64,000 nt of DNA from DASQEH01 sp963765725 (GCA_963765725.1 CAVXXI010000003.1:558001-622000), one strand, 5' to 3'. Shown: positions 8,207-18,473, numbered from the stretch's first letter. Notes: a model not told the origin generated them from the letters alone. Program-made: numbers and translations.

Positions 8207-9465
8207 GCGACGACAGATTGCGGCTGACCCGTCGTCGCCTCCTCGGTGGCGCGGGCCTCGTCGGTACCGGAGTGGTGCTCGGCGCGGGAGGAGCGTACGG
8301 CGTCGAACGAGCAGCACCGGAGGGCACCTCCGGTACATCCGCGGTATCGACCGTCCCCTTCTATGGACCACGGCAAGCGGGGATCACGACGCCTCAGCAG
8401 TCCCGACTGGTCTTCGCGGCGTTCGACCTGACCACGTCCGACGTCGACGCCGTCAAGGCGATGCTCGGGCAGTGGTCCGCGGCTGCTGCCTTGATGACAG
8501 AGGGGAAGCTGATCGGGCCGACGGAGATCCGACCCGAGGCACCGCCGTTCGACACCGGTGAGGCGCTCGGCATCGGACCACAGCGGCTCACGGTCACCGT
8601 CGGCTTCGGCCCCTCGATGTTCGACGAGCGGTTCGGCCTGGCTGCGCGACGGCCGGCGGCACTCGCGCCCCTTCCCGAGCTCCCGGGCGACGCCGTGCTC
8701 GATGAGCAGATCTCCGGCGGCGACATCTGCGTCCAGGCCTGCGCCGACGACCCGCAGGTGGCCTTCCACGTCATCCGGAACCTCGCTCGCATCGCCGCTG
8801 GTACGGCGATGCTGCGGTGGTCCCAGGTGGGGTTCGGTCGGGCGTCGGCCACCAGCCGTGCGCAGCAGACACCCCGCAACCTGATGGGGTTCAAGGACGG
8901 TACGAACAACATCAAGGTCGAAGACGCCGACTCCACGTCGCGTTTCGTATGGGTCGGCGACGAGACCGACCAGGACTGGATGCGCGGCGGCAGCTACCTC
9001 GTGAGCCGCAAGATCCGCATGCAGATCGAGGGGTGGGACTCCGACTCGCTGGCCGACCAGGAGCAGGTGATCGGACGGACGAAGGAGGTGGGGGCGCCGT
9101 TGTCCGGTCGGCATGAGCACGACCCCCTCCGACTCAGCCGGCGCGACCGGGATGGCGACCTCGTCATACCTGAGCACGCGCATGTCGCCCTCGCCTCACC
9201 GGAGCGGAACTCAGGCATCCGGATCCTTCGTCGCGGCTACAACTATGCCGACGGGATCGATCCCACGACCGGTCAGATCGACGCCGGCCTGTTCTTCCTG
9301 GCCTACCAGAAGAACGCCCACGAGCAGTTCGTGCCCGTGCAGCGGCGCCTCGGCGCCGACGACCTTCTCAACGAGTACATCAAGCACGTTTCGAGCGGGC
9401 TGTACGCCTGTCCGGGAGGGGTCGAGAAGGTCGGCGACTGGTTCGGCCGCAGGCTCTTCAGCTAG
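8203..9465 (+). CDS. efeB: EfeB, Tat-exported DyP-type haem peroxidase
   Basis: A dye-decolourising peroxidase exported by the Tat pathway. The signal TRRRLLGGAGLVGTG is near residues 8-22. The DyP signature GFKDGTNN (distal Asp) is near residue 229, and the proximal His region is IPEHAHVALASP, followed by RILRRGYNYADG. The TTG start at 8203 overlaps the efeO stop (TTGA), giving tight translational coupling. The length of 420 aa is normal. In E. coli the homologue is required for the acidic, low-iron EfeUOB system; the same role is inferred here. Confidence 0.93.
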   Translation: MSDDRLRLTRRRLLGGAGLVGTGVVLGAGGAYGVERAAPEGTSGTSAVSTVPFYGPRQAGITTPQQSRLVFAAFDLTTSDVDAVKAMLGQWSAAAALMTEGKLIGPTEIRPEAPPFDTGEALGIGPQRLTVTVGFGPSMFDERFGLAARRPAALAPLPELPGDAVLDEQISGGDICVQACADDPQVAFHVIRNLARIAAGTAMLRWSQVGFGRASATSRAQQTPRNLMGFKDGTNNIKVEDADSTSRFVWVGDETDQDWMRGGSYLVSRKIRMQIEGWDSDSLADQEQVIGRTKEVGAPLSGRHEHDPLRLSRRDRDGDLVIPEHAHVALASPERNSGIRILRRGYNYADGIDPTTGQIDAGLFFLAYQKNAHEQFVPVQRRLGADDLLNEYIKHVSSGLYACPGGVEKVGDWFGRRLFS

Positions 9466-10061
9466 CGGGCCGCCCGCGCGGACGCCGCGAAGAAGTCGCT
9501 CGACTCGGTGCGCCACAGCAGGACCAGGATCACGACGGCCAGGATCAGGTCGGCGACCGTGAGCAGATCACTGACCGCGAGCGAGTGCCCGGCCGAGATC
9601 GTGTACACGCTCGACACCAGGTTGATCACGCCGAGGACGGTGGAGACGATCCGGGCCCAGGCGCGTCCCTGGCCGTTCTTCCACGCCATCCACAGCCACA
9701 GGGCGACCGCCACCAGGGATCCGACGACAGCGCTTGCCACCACGACGTGGTAGGTGGCGTTGAAGTCGCTGCTCGACAGCGTCGTGTTCGACTGCCTGAG
9801 CTGCTCGTGCAGGTGCGACTTGAGGGACGACACCGTGGCCAGCGTGATGACCAGGGACAACAGACTCAGCGCCGCGCCTACCTGCATCAACCGAACGGCT
9901 CTGCGGATCGAAGGCGGCTGAGCCGGCGGTGTCGGTGCGAGGCCGTCGCCTGCCGAGTCAGGATACGTGGGATACCGGGCGGAGTCGTACGCCGGGAGGG
10001 GCTGGGCGTCGAAGCCGCGCCCTGCGTCGTCGTCCTCTCCGGGAGTTGAGGGGGTGCTCAC
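9462..10061 (-). CDS. four-helix membrane protein of unknown function
   Basis: A 199-aa protein with a proline-rich cytoplasmic N-terminus of about 60 residues and four predicted helices (LMQVGAALSLLSLVITLATV; VVVASAVVGSLVAVALWLW; IVSTVLGVINLVSSVYTI; LLTVADLILAVVILVLLW). Such Pro-rich-tail four-helix proteins are common in actinobacteria and lack an assigned role. The stop overlaps the efeB stop in a shared CTAG. It follows the MFS gene by 16 bases on the same strand and may be its transcriptional tail. Confidence 0.65.
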   Translation of the reverse strand: MSTPSTPGEDDDAGRGFDAQPLPAYDSARYPTYPDSAGDGLAPTPPAQPPSIRRAVRLMQVGAALSLLSLVITLATVSSLKSHLHEQLRQSNTTLSSSDFNATYHVVVASAVVGSLVAVALWLWMAWKNGQGRAWARIVSTVLGVINLVSSVYTISAGHSLAVSDLLTVADLILAVVILVLLWRTESSDFFAASARAAR

Positions 10062-10077
10062 GCTGGTCGCCTCCGCA

Positions 10078-11568
10078 TCACGCCGGCGCGGGTGCCGTCG
10101 AGCTCTCGCTCTGTGGTGGGGCCTTCGCGTCCTGGGCGGTGAGCGGGGTCGCGATGTCCTCGAGGCTCTTCTGCTCGGCGTGTACGCCGAGGAAGATGGC
10201 GACGATTCCGCCCGCCACCATCAAGACGGCGCCGACGAAGTACCCGGGGGCGATGCCGCTGATGTCGCCACTGGCGGTGGCGGCGTCGATGAGGTGCCCG
10301 AAGTACAGCGGTCCGCTGATGCCGCCCGCGGCCGTGCCGATGGCGTAGAAGAAGGCGATGCACAGCGCTCTGGTCTCCATCGGGAAGACCTCGCTCGCGG
10401 TCAGGTAGGCGGCACTCGCGCCTGCGGAGGCGAAGAAGAAGATCACCATCCCCATCAGCGTCAGGGTGACCGCGGTGAACGAGCCGAGGTAGAAGCCGGC
10501 GATCCCCAGTAGGACACCCGAGATGATGTACGTCGCGGCGATCATCTTGACCCGACCGACACTGTCGAAGAGTTGCGAGAGCAGCAGCGCACCGAGGAAG
10601 TTGCTGGCGGCGAACGCCGCGATGTAGTAGCCGGTCTGCGTCACGCCGAGGAAGGTGCTGAGGGAGTCGCCGTAGGTGAAGAAGAAGGCGTTGTAGAGGA
10701 ATGCCTGCCCGACGAAGAGCGACAGGCACAGCACGGTCCGCCGCGGGTACATCGTGAACACCGTCTTGGCGATCAGGGTGAGCGGGATCGTCTTGCGCTG
10801 GCGGATCGTGATCGTGTCCGAGGCCTCGGGAAGGTCTTTGCCCGACTCCGTCTCGACCGTGTGCTCGATGTCGCGGACGATCGCCTCGCCCTCTTCCTCG
10901 CGGCCGTGGATGAAGAGCCACCTCGGGCTCTCGGGCACGTTGCGCCGCACCAGGAGGACACCCAACGCGAGGACGGCGCCGAGCCCGAACGCCAGCCGCC
11001 AGCCGATGCCTTGGTCGATGACTGTGGGGTCGAGCAGCGGAATGGTGAACAGGGCCCCGGCGCCCGCGCCGACCCAGAAGGACCCGTTGATCGCGATGTC
11101 GACCCGTCCCCGGTACTTGGCAGGGATCAGCTCGTCGATCGCGGAGTTGATGGCGGCGTACTCGCCGCCGATACCGGTGCCGGTCAGGAAGCGGCAGGCG
11201 TAGTACCACATCGGGTTCATGGAGAACGCCGTCAGCACCGTCGCAACCGTGTAGACGGCGAGTGTGAGCATGAACAGCTTCTTGCGCCCGAACCGGTCGG
11301 TCAGCTGGCCGAAGAACAGCGCACCCAGGCAGGCGCCGGCCACGTAGACAGCTCCCGCGAAGCCGATACCGGAGCCGCTCAGTCCCAGACCGGTGCTATG
11401 GCTCTGCAGGGCGGTCGACATCGAACCGACGATGGTCACTTCGATGCCGTCCAGGATCCATACCGTGCCGAGGCCGGCGACGATGAGCCAATGCCAGCGA
11501 ACCCACGGCAGCCTGTCCATCCGTGCGGGGATGTCCGTGGTGATCTGCCCGGTCTCCACACCAGCCAT
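10078..11568 (-). CDS. major facilitator superfamily transporter (sugar/aromatic-acid porter type)
   Basis: A 496-aa protein with 12 helices. MFS signatures are clear: GQLTDRFGRKKLF between helices 2 and 3, RFLTGTGIGGEYAAINSAIDELIP in and after helix 4, PESPRWL after helix 6 and the repeat DSVGRVKMI in the second half. The GGEYA/PESPRWL combination is typical of the sugar (and other) transporter branch, which includes metabolite:H+ symporters. The substrate is unknown. A cytoplasmic loop of about 60 residues follows helix 6. It starts 51 bases after the end of the upstream methyltransferase gene. Confidence 0.85.
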   Translation of the reverse strand: MAGVETGQITTDIPARMDRLPWVRWHWLIVAGLGTVWILDGIEVTIVGSMSTALQSHSTGLGLSGSGIGFAGAVYVAGACLGALFFGQLTDRFGRKKLFMLTLAVYTVATVLTAFSMNPMWYYACRFLTGTGIGGEYAAINSAIDELIPAKYRGRVDIAINGSFWVGAGAGALFTIPLLDPTVIDQGIGWRLAFGLGAVLALGVLLVRRNVPESPRWLFIHGREEEGEAIVRDIEHTVETESGKDLPEASDTITIRQRKTIPLTLIAKTVFTMYPRRTVLCLSLFVGQAFLYNAFFFTYGDSLSTFLGVTQTGYYIAAFAASNFLGALLLSQLFDSVGRVKMIAATYIISGVLLGIAGFYLGSFTAVTLTLMGMVIFFFASAGASAAYLTASEVFPMETRALCIAFFYAIGTAAGGISGPLYFGHLIDAATASGDISGIAPGYFVGAVLMVAGGIVAIFLGVHAEQKSLEDIATPLTAQDAKAPPQSESSTAPAPA

Positions 11569-11619
11569 TGGAGTTCCTGCTTCCCAGTAGCGCCCGGCAC
11601 TCCCGGCGGAGTGTCGCGG

Positions 11620-12418
11620 TCAGGATAAAGGAGGCTCTCCGTTTTGGCATGTGATGGTTGTCGGCTCGTCGCGCAGCGTAGCGACGACGACGGTCGCGTC
11701 CAGGTCGTCGGAGCGGACCACCTCCGGCTGGAAACCCCCGGCGGCCATGATCTGAACGCTGATCGGTGCCTGGCGCCTGCTCGTCTCCACGAGCAGATGA
11801 CCTGCCGGGCGCCAGCCACCTCGCCGCTCCGGAGATCACCCGCCGCTGGACGTCGAGCCCGTCGTCCCCACCATCGAGGGTGATGCGCGGCTCGTAGAGC
11901 CGGGCCTCCGGCGGCATGGTCTGGATTGCCGCGGTCGGGACGTAGGGTGCGTTCGCGAGCAGCAGGTCGACACGCCCCCGCAGCTCTGGCGGCAGCGGCG
12001 CGTACAGGTCGCCCTGGTGGACGTGGCCGCCGACCGGCTCGACGTTTCTCCGCGCGCAACGTACCGCGACCGGGTCGATATCGACGGCGTGGAGCGCGAT
12101 GGTAGGTGCGGCCGCCGCCAGCGCCACCCCGATGGCCCCGCTTCCGCAGCAGAGGTCGACGACGACGGCGTGCGGCGGTGCGAGCGCGGTGGCACGCTGC
12201 ACCAGGAGCTCGGTACGCCGTCGCGGTACGAAGACGCCCGGCTCCACCGCGATCCGCAGCCCACAGAACTCCGCCCAGCCGACGATGGTCTCCAGGGGCA
12301 GGCCGGCGGCTCTTCGCGCCACCATCTCGGCCAGCTCGGCCGGGGAGCGAGCGGCTGACATCAGGAGCCGCGCCTCGTCCTCGGCGAAGACACTGCCGGC
12401 AGCCCGGAGCCGGGCCAC
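11620..12418 (-). CDS. HemK/PrmC-like N5-glutamine methyltransferase, frameshifted
   Basis: A SAM-dependent methyltransferase with the SAM loop VVDLCCGSGAIGVAL near residue 90 and the substrate motif LLANAPYVPT. The NAPY in place of the usual NPPY marks the actinobacterial putative N5-glutamine methyltransferase branch rather than PrmC itself. Reading breaks after ARWLAPG: one extra base (T on the plus strand at about 11803) moves the rest, HLLVETSRRQAP through the TGA at 11620-11622, into the next frame. Without that base the protein would be 265 aa, normal for the family. A sequencing error is the likeliest cause. Start GTG 12418 is tentative. Confidence 0.75.
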
Positions 12419-12476
12419 GATGTCGGGCCTCGGCTCGCCACCCGAAGGACCCGACCGCGAGGCGGCTATCGCGACC

Positions 12477-13592
12477 TCAGCGTCGCAGCTTCGGGGTTGC
12501 GGTCGGTGTGGGGTTGCCGCCGTCGACCGTGGGGCGAGTGCCGGGGGCGACGTTGGCGGACAGCGCGTGCGGCGCGACCTCGCCGGTCGCCGTGAGGAGC
12601 GGGAAGTGGCATGCCACCCAGCGCCCCGGCGCGACCTCCGCGAGCGGCGGGTGCTCCTCGGCGCACAGCTGCTGCGCGTACGGGCAGCGAGTACGGAACG
12701 GGCATCCGGACGGCTTGTTGACGGGGTTGGGCACGTCGCCCGTCAACAAGATGCGCTCCTGGGGCGCAGCCTCTTGGCCCTCGACCTCCGGAGCGGCCGA
12801 GAGCAGCGCCTCGGTATAGGGGTGGGCGGGGCGGCTGTAGAGCGGATCGGCGGCCGCGGTCTCCACCACCTCGCCCAGGTACATCACCGCGATCCTCGTC
12901 GAGACGTGACGAACGACGCCGAGGTCGTGGGCGATGAACACGTACGTCAGGTCGAAGTCGTCCTGCAGGTCGGCGAACAGGTTGAGGACCTGCGCCTGGA
13001 TGGACACGTCGAGAGCGGAGACGGGCTCGTCCGCGACGATCAGCTTGGGGTTCATCGCCAGCGCCCGGGCGATGCCGACCCTCTGGCGCTGGCCGCCGGA
13101 GAACTCGTGGGGGAACCGGTCGATGTACGAAGCGTTGAGGCCCACGACCGAGAGCAGCTCCTGGACCCGGTGCGAGATGGCGCGCCGGTCGCCGTACCCG
13201 TGGATCTGCAGCGGCTCGGAGAGGATGTCGCCGACGCGGCGGCGCGGGTTGAGGGAGGCGTACGGGTCCTGGAAGACGAGCTGGAGGTCGCGGCGCACCG
13301 GGCGCAGCTGGCGCCGGGACAGCCGGGTGATGTCGCGGCCCTGGAACTCCACCGTGCCCGACGTGATGTCGGTGAGCCGGACGAGGCAGCGGCCCAGGGT
13401 CGACTTGCCGCACCCCGACTCCCCGACGACGCCCAGCGTCTCCCCGGCGCGGACCTCGAGCGACACGCCGTCGACGGCGTGCAGCATCTGCTTGCGGCCG
13501 AACAGCGAGTTGCCGCCCCGAGCCGGGAAGTGCTTCGAGAGGTTGTCCGTCCGCAGGAGCAGGCCGTCCGTACCGTCCGCCGTCCGGGTCAT
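12477..13592 (-). CDS. dppF: dipeptide/oligopeptide ABC transporter ATPase, DppF type
   Basis: A 371-aa ATP-binding subunit. Walker A is GESGCGKST near residue 55, the Q-loop FQDPYASLNPR follows, the ABC signature is FSGGQRQRVGIARAL and Walker B is LIVADEPVSALD. The C-terminus carries the oligopeptide-transport extension with cysteines (GCPFRTRCPYAQQLC) that can bind an Fe-S cluster in this family. ATG 13592 has an AGGAGG site and overlaps the end of dppD by four bases. It pairs with DppD to power peptide import through DppBC. Confidence 0.9.
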   Translation of the reverse strand: MTRTADGTDGLLLRTDNLSKHFPARGGNSLFGRKQMLHAVDGVSLEVRAGETLGVVGESGCGKSTLGRCLVRLTDITSGTVEFQGRDITRLSRRQLRPVRRDLQLVFQDPYASLNPRRRVGDILSEPLQIHGYGDRRAISHRVQELLSVVGLNASYIDRFPHEFSGGQRQRVGIARALAMNPKLIVADEPVSALDVSIQAQVLNLFADLQDDFDLTYVFIAHDLGVVRHVSTRIAVMYLGEVVETAAADPLYSRPAHPYTEALLSAAPEVEGQEAAPQERILLTGDVPNPVNKPSGCPFRTRCPYAQQLCAEEHPPLAEVAPGRWVACHFPLLTATGEVAPHALSANVAPGTRPTVDGGNPTPTATPKLRR

Positions 13593-14689
13593 GTCGCCTC
13601 CTCGGGACCGGCGAGGGCGTCGGCGTGCTCGGTCATGTCGCCGGGGTCGCCCTCGGCGACGGCCTTTGCAGTCACGGTGAGCCGCAGCTCCTGCCTGCGG
13701 TCGCGAGGCAGCCAGCAGGCGTCGACGTGGTCGACGCCTCCCTCGAGCGCCGGCCGCTCGTCGCATTTGTCGAACCGGAGCCGGCAGCGGGGCGCGAAGG
13801 GGCATCCCGGTGCGATATCGATCGGCGACGGCGGTGATCCGGGGATCGTGGGCAACCGTCGCACCCGTTCGGCCCGGGGTCGCGGGACGGAGCTGAGCAG
13901 CCCCCAGGTGTACGGGTGCCGCGGCCGCAGGAAGATCGAGCTCTTCGGCCCCTGCTCCGCGGCCCTGCCCGCGTACATGACCAGGACCTGGTCGGCGATC
14001 TCCGACACGACGCCCATGTCGTGCGTGATCAAGATGATGGACGACCCGTGCTCGACCCGGAGCCTCTTCATCAGCTCGAGGATCTGTGCCTGAGTGGTGA
14101 CATCGAGAGCGGTCGTCGGCTCGTCGGCGATCAGCAGCGCGGGGTTGCACGACAGCGCCATGGCGATGACCGCGCGCTGGCGCATACCGCCGGAGAACTC
14201 GTGCGGGAAGTCGTTGACCCGGCGACGCGCGTCGGGGATGCCGACCTCGTCGAGCAGCTGGATCGCCCGCTCGTGCGCCGCCTGCTTCGAGATCGACTCG
14301 TGGGCGCGTATCTGTTCGGAGATCTGCCAGCCCACCGTGTACACCGGCGTCATCGACGTCATCGGGTCCTGGAAGATCATGGCGATCTCGCGCCCCCGGA
14401 GGGTCCGCATCTCCTTGTCCTTCATCGCGATCAGGTCGCGGCCGCGGAAGTACGCCTCGCCTTCGACCGTCGCGTTGGGGTCGCGGATCAGCTTCAGCAG
14501 GCTCATGACAGAGACGCTCTTGCCCGAACCGGACTCGCCCACGATGCCGAGTACGTCGCTGCGGCCGAGCGAAAAGGACAGGCCGTCGACCGCCGTCACC
14601 AGGCCGCGGCGGGTGCGGAAGGTGACCTTGAGGTCGCGGACGTCGAGAAGGGGGCCGGTGTCGTCGTCACCGGTGAAGGCGTCAGGCAC
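13589..14689 (-). CDS. dppD: dipeptide/oligopeptide ABC transporter ATPase, DppD type
   Basis: A 366-aa ATP-binding subunit: Walker A GESGSGKS, Q-loop FQDPMTSMTPVYT, signature FSGGMRQRAVIAMAL, Walker B LLIADEPTTALD and the C-terminal peptide-transport extension with GCPFAPRC and a later Cys. The GTG start lies eight bases inside the end of dppB. The FQDPMTS form and the longer tail distinguish it from the DppF partner downstream. Together they form the heterodimeric motor. Confidence 0.9.
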   Translation of the reverse strand: MPDAFTGDDDTGPLLDVRDLKVTFRTRRGLVTAVDGLSFSLGRSDVLGIVGESGSGKSVSVMSLLKLIRDPNATVEGEAYFRGRDLIAMKDKEMRTLRGREIAMIFQDPMTSMTPVYTVGWQISEQIRAHESISKQAAHERAIQLLDEVGIPDARRRVNDFPHEFSGGMRQRAVIAMALSCNPALLIADEPTTALDVTTQAQILELMKRLRVEHGSSIILITHDMGVVSEIADQVLVMYAGRAAEQGPKSSIFLRPRHPYTWGLLSSVPRPRAERVRRLPTIPGSPPSPIDIAPGCPFAPRCRLRFDKCDERPALEGGVDHVDACWLPRDRRQELRLTVTAKAVAEGDPGDMTEHADALAGPEEAT

Positions 14690-15650
14690 GGCGCACCCGA
14701 GGGTCGATCGCCGCGTACAGCACGTCGACGACGGCGTTGGCGAGCACGACGAAGAACGCGGCGTACAGCACGCAACCCATGATGACGGGCAGATCGAGGT
14801 TCGTCAGGGAGTCGTACGTGAGCTTTCCCACCCCCGGAAGGCCGAAGACCACCTCCGTGAGCAGCGCAGAGCCGCCGACCAATGCGCCGAAGTCCAGCCC
14901 GAAGAGCGACACGATGGGGATGAGCGAGCACCGCAGGGCGTGCCGGATGAGGATCCGACGCTCGGACAGCCCCTTCGCCCTTGCGGTGCGGACGTAGTCC
15001 TCGTTGAGCGCCTCCAGGATCTCTCCGCGCAGGACCCGGGCGTAGATGCCCGCGTAGAGCGCGGCCAGCGTCAGCCACGGGAAGAGCAGGTGCAGAGCCC
15101 ACTGGCCGGGGTCTTGTGTCAAGGGCACATACCCCAGCGGCGGTACCCAGGCGAAGATGCCGGAGTGCCACTGCTTCTGGGTGAGGAGGTTGACGACCTC
15201 CCCGAGCCAGTAGACGGGTATCGAGACGCCGACGACGCCGAGCAGCATGATCACCGGGTCCAGCGCCGTGCCTCGCTTCGCTGCGGCGATCGTGCCCATC
15301 GCCACCCCGACCAGCATCCAGATCACCGCCGCGCCGGTGACCAGCGACAGTGTCACCGGGGCCGCCTGCATGATCTGCGGGATGACCTTGTCGCCACGAT
15401 TGACGAACGAGGTCAGGTCGCGGCTGATGAACAGGTGCTGCATCATCAGGCCGTACCGCACCGGGATGGGCCGGTCGAGCCCGAACTCGTGACGCACCTG
15501 AGCCAACGTGGCCGGGTCGGCGTTGCGGCCGGCGATCCTGGCTGCGGGGTCGACGCCCGGTGTCGCGAAGAAGATGAGGAAGGACAGCACGCTGATGGTG
15601 AAGAGGACGAACACCGCAGCGGCCGTGCGGCGGAGCGTGAACTGCAGCAT
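14682..15650 (-). CDS. dppB: peptide ABC transporter permease, DppB type
   Basis: A 322-aa inner-membrane permease with about six helices. It opens MLQFTLRRTAAAVFVLFTIS, and FFATPGVDPAARIAG fits the DppB periplasmic region. The EAA loop (EALNEDYVRTARAKGLSERR) that contacts the ATPases is present near residues 210-230. The start abuts the stop of dppC. The gene order C-B-D-F downstream of dppA differs from the E. coli A-B-C-D-F order. Confidence 0.88.
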   Translation of the reverse strand: MLQFTLRRTAAAVFVLFTISVLSFLIFFATPGVDPAARIAGRNADPATLAQVRHEFGLDRPIPVRYGLMMQHLFISRDLTSFVNRGDKVIPQIMQAAPVTLSLVTGAAVIWMLVGVAMGTIAAAKRGTALDPVIMLLGVVGVSIPVYWLGEVVNLLTQKQWHSGIFAWVPPLGYVPLTQDPGQWALHLLFPWLTLAALYAGIYARVLRGEILEALNEDYVRTARAKGLSERRILIRHALRCSLIPIVSLFGLDFGALVGGSALLTEVVFGLPGVGKLTYDSLTNLDLPVIMGCVLYAAFFVVLANAVVDVLYAAIDPRVRRA

Positions 15651-16721
15651 TCAGGCAGCGCCCCGGAGCCGTGCCTTCGGGTCGAGCGCGCTGCGCACGC
15701 CGTCACCGAGCAGGTTGAGCGCGACAGCGGTGATCGCGATCAGCACACCGGGCGCGATGGTCACCATCGGTCGCGTGTAGAGCAGCCCGAGCCCGTCGTT
15801 GATGATCGTGCCCCAGCTGGCGTTGGGCGGCTGGACGCCGATCGACAGGAAGGAGAGCGCCGACTCGGTGAGCATGTTGATCGCCGTCATCAGCGGCAGG
15901 AAGACCAGCACGGTGGGCATCACGTTGGGCAGCACGTCCTTGCGGAGGATGCGCAGGTCGGACGCGCCCAGGCCGACGCCCGCCACGATGAACTCCCGCC
16001 CCCGCAGGCTCAGTACCTGCCCACGCAGAGGTCGGGCGACGTACGGCACGTAGATCACCGCGATGATCAGGATCGGCAGCAGCCGACTGGCTCCGTCGAC
16101 GTGGAACGGACCGATCTGGATGCCACTGGTGAGGAGGACGACCGACAGCGAGATCGCCAGCAGGTATACGGGAAAGGCCCAGATCACGTCGAAGACGCGC
16201 GACAGCACCGAGTCGAGCGCGCCACCGAAGTAGCCGGCGGCGACCCCGAGGATGGTGGCCAGGAAGCACGCGATCACGGCGGAGGACACGCCGATCAGCA
16301 GGCTGTTACGGCCGCCGTAGAGCAGGCGTACAGCGACGTCACGCCCCTGGCTGTCCGCCCCCAGGAAGTAGTGGTGCACGTCCCACGTCGGCCCGATGGG
16401 AGTCACTCCGAGATGCAGGCCGGTACTGCTGTTCGCCAGCACCTGGACCTTCTTGCCGTTGACGATGGTGGTACCGGAGACGTGCGAGGTGAACGCGTTG
16501 GTGTGGGCGATCGAGTGCTCGTACACCGGTGCCAGCAAGCACGCGACGACGATGAGCAGGAAGACGGCCAGCGAGACCATCGCCACGCGGTCGCGCCGCA
16601 ACGTGACCAGCGCCGTCCGCCACGGCCCCAAGGAGGCCCCGGCGGACGTGGCACCGACGGATGGTGTCGACGGCGGCCGTCTCCTGGCCACCGCATCGGA
16701 CGGCGAGACCTCGGCGGTCAC
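15651..16721 (-). CDS. dppC: peptide ABC transporter permease, DppC type
   Basis: A 356-aa permease with the OppC N-terminal domain followed by the transport domain. It shows the family's FLGADSQGRDVAVRLLYGG, an EAA-type loop (GREFIVAGVGLGASDLRILR) and the terminal DPKARLRG. The periplasmic insert between the first two helices is longer than usual, with GTTIVNGKKVQVLANSS. GTG 16721 lies seven bases after the dppA stop. Confidence 0.88.
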   Translation of the reverse strand: MTAEVSPSDAVARRRPPSTPSVGATSAGASLGPWRTALVTLRRDRVAMVSLAVFLLIVVACLLAPVYEHSIAHTNAFTSHVSGTTIVNGKKVQVLANSSTGLHLGVTPIGPTWDVHHYFLGADSQGRDVAVRLLYGGRNSLLIGVSSAVIACFLATILGVAAGYFGGALDSVLSRVFDVIWAFPVYLLAISLSVVLLTSGIQIGPFHVDGASRLLPILIIAVIYVPYVARPLRGQVLSLRGREFIVAGVGLGASDLRILRKDVLPNVMPTVLVFLPLMTAINMLTESALSFLSIGVQPPNASWGTIINDGLGLLYTRPMVTIAPGVLIAITAVALNLLGDGVRSALDPKARLRGAA

Positions 16722-16728
16722 GCCAGGC

Positions 16729-18463
16729 TCACTTCACCCAGAGCTGGCTTACCAGCATGTAGAACTGCTTGCTGAACTGGTAGTCCCCGACCCGCTTGGA
16801 GACGAAGTCGATGAGCTTCGGCGTGATGAGCGGTGCCAGTGCCGCCTGCTTCATGACGGCCTGGTCGACCTTGCTCCATAGCGTGTTCGCCTTGGTCATG
16901 CTCGTGCGCTCGGTGACGAGTGCCTTCTGCATCAGGTTGTTGATCGGGCTTGTTGCAGAAGCCGGAGATGTTGATGCTCGAGTCGCTTCCGGGGTGGAAC
17001 GAGGCGCAGGAGAACAGCACGTTCAGGAAGTCGGACGCGGCCGGATAGTCCTGGTACCACTGCGAGACGCTGATCTGCACCTTGTTCTTGGTGTTCTGGA
17101 TGTAGGTGAACTGGATGTTGCCGGAGATCGGCTTCAGGGTGGCCTTGTACCCGATGGAGTTGAGCACGCTCTGCAGATACTCGCCGATGCCCTTGTTCAC
17201 GTCGTCGTCGGAGACGACGATTCCGACCTTTGCGCCCGCGGTTCCGGACTCCTGCACGAGCTGCTTGGCCTTCGCCAGGTCAGGTGCCTTCCACGTGGTC
17301 CCGCCGCCCTTGGTGTAGTCGCAGGAGTCGACATGTCCGGGGAACCCGGGCGGAAGAATCGTGCACACCGGGGCCGCGAGGTTGCTGCCTCCGTAGAGCC
17401 TGACGATCGCGTTGCGGTCGATGGCCCAGTTGACGGCCTGCCGCGCCTTCAGGTTGTTGAAGGGTGCGAGGTTGACGTTCATCGGGGCGTACCAGAACGC
17501 TGTCAGCGTGTTGACGTGGGCCTGCGACGCGTACTTCGTGCCGATCTCGTTGAGCCGGTCGGCCGGGGGTGGGTCGAACATCCAGTCGGCCTGCCCGTTC
17601 TCGACGGCCGTTACCTCCGCCTCCACCGTCAGACCGAAGGTCTCGATGATGGAGTCGGGGTACCCCTGCGGCTGCGCGGCGTGTGACCACTCCTTGAAGT
17701 AGGGGTTGCGCACCATCTTCAGCTCGCGGTTCGGGTCGTACGAGGCGAACATGTACGGGCCGGTCGTGGGGATCGGCTTCGTGCCGGCGTCCTTCGGGGG
17801 CGACGACTTCGGCAGGATCGAGGCATGCGGGACCGCGACCTTGTACGGGAACTCCGGGTCGGGCTCCACCAGGTTGATCGTCACGGTGTTCGTCTTGGAG
17901 TTGCCGATGACGCCCTTCGGGAGCGTGCAGGTCGCCGGCGTCTTCAAGCAGGTGGATGCGCCGACGATGCCGTTGTAGAACGTGCCGGCTGTCGGGCTCG
18001 AGACCTTGAAGATGCGCTCGAACGACGCGACTACGTCATCGGTGGTCACCGGTGATCCGTCGGAGAACTTGATCCCCTTGCGCAGCTTGAAGGTGTAGGT
18101 CTTGCCGCCGTTGCTGACCTTTGGCATCGCCTCGGCGAGGTCGGGCACCACGGTGAACGACGCCTGTCCGGTCTTCTTGGTGAAGGCGAGCAGGCCGTCG
18201 TACGTGGCCTGGTAGAGCTGCCAGTACTGGAGGGTGTAGTTGACCATCGGGTCAAGGCTGCCGCCCGCCGACTTGGCCACCAGGTGCAGCGTGCCTCCCT
18301 TGTGCTGTGACTCGAAGGTCGCTGGGGCCCCCGACGAGCTCGTCTGGCCCCCGGACCCGCCGCTGCTGCTGGAGGTCGAGTCCGAACCACCGCCGCCGCA
18401 GGCTGAGGTGACCAGCGCCAGGGCGGCGCCGAGGACGACCAAGGAAGTGCGTCGGGATCTCAT
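16729..18463 (-). CDS. dppA: peptide ABC transporter substrate-binding lipoprotein (DppA type), frameshifted near its 3' end
   Basis: A family 5 solute-binding lipoprotein. A twin-basic start and a lipobox ending VTSAC near residue 21 are followed by a Ser/Gly linker and the SBP_bac_5 domain (GGTLHLVAKSAGGSLDPM; YTFKLRKGIKFSDGSPVT). Reading breaks at GFCNKP: one extra base at about 16945 displaces the last 70 or so residues (INNLMQKALVTERT through QLWVK). Corrected length is about 577 aa, normal for DppA. The displaced end is well conserved, so an error in the sequence is more likely than a real mutation. It begins 10 bases after the iminopeptidase gene. Confidence 0.82.
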
Positions 18464-18473
18464 CAGGCCTCTT

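Noticed and set aside
14094..16775. Plus-strand reading frame of 893 codons
   Set aside because: Spans the antisense of four dpp genes with recognised motifs; no family resemblance.
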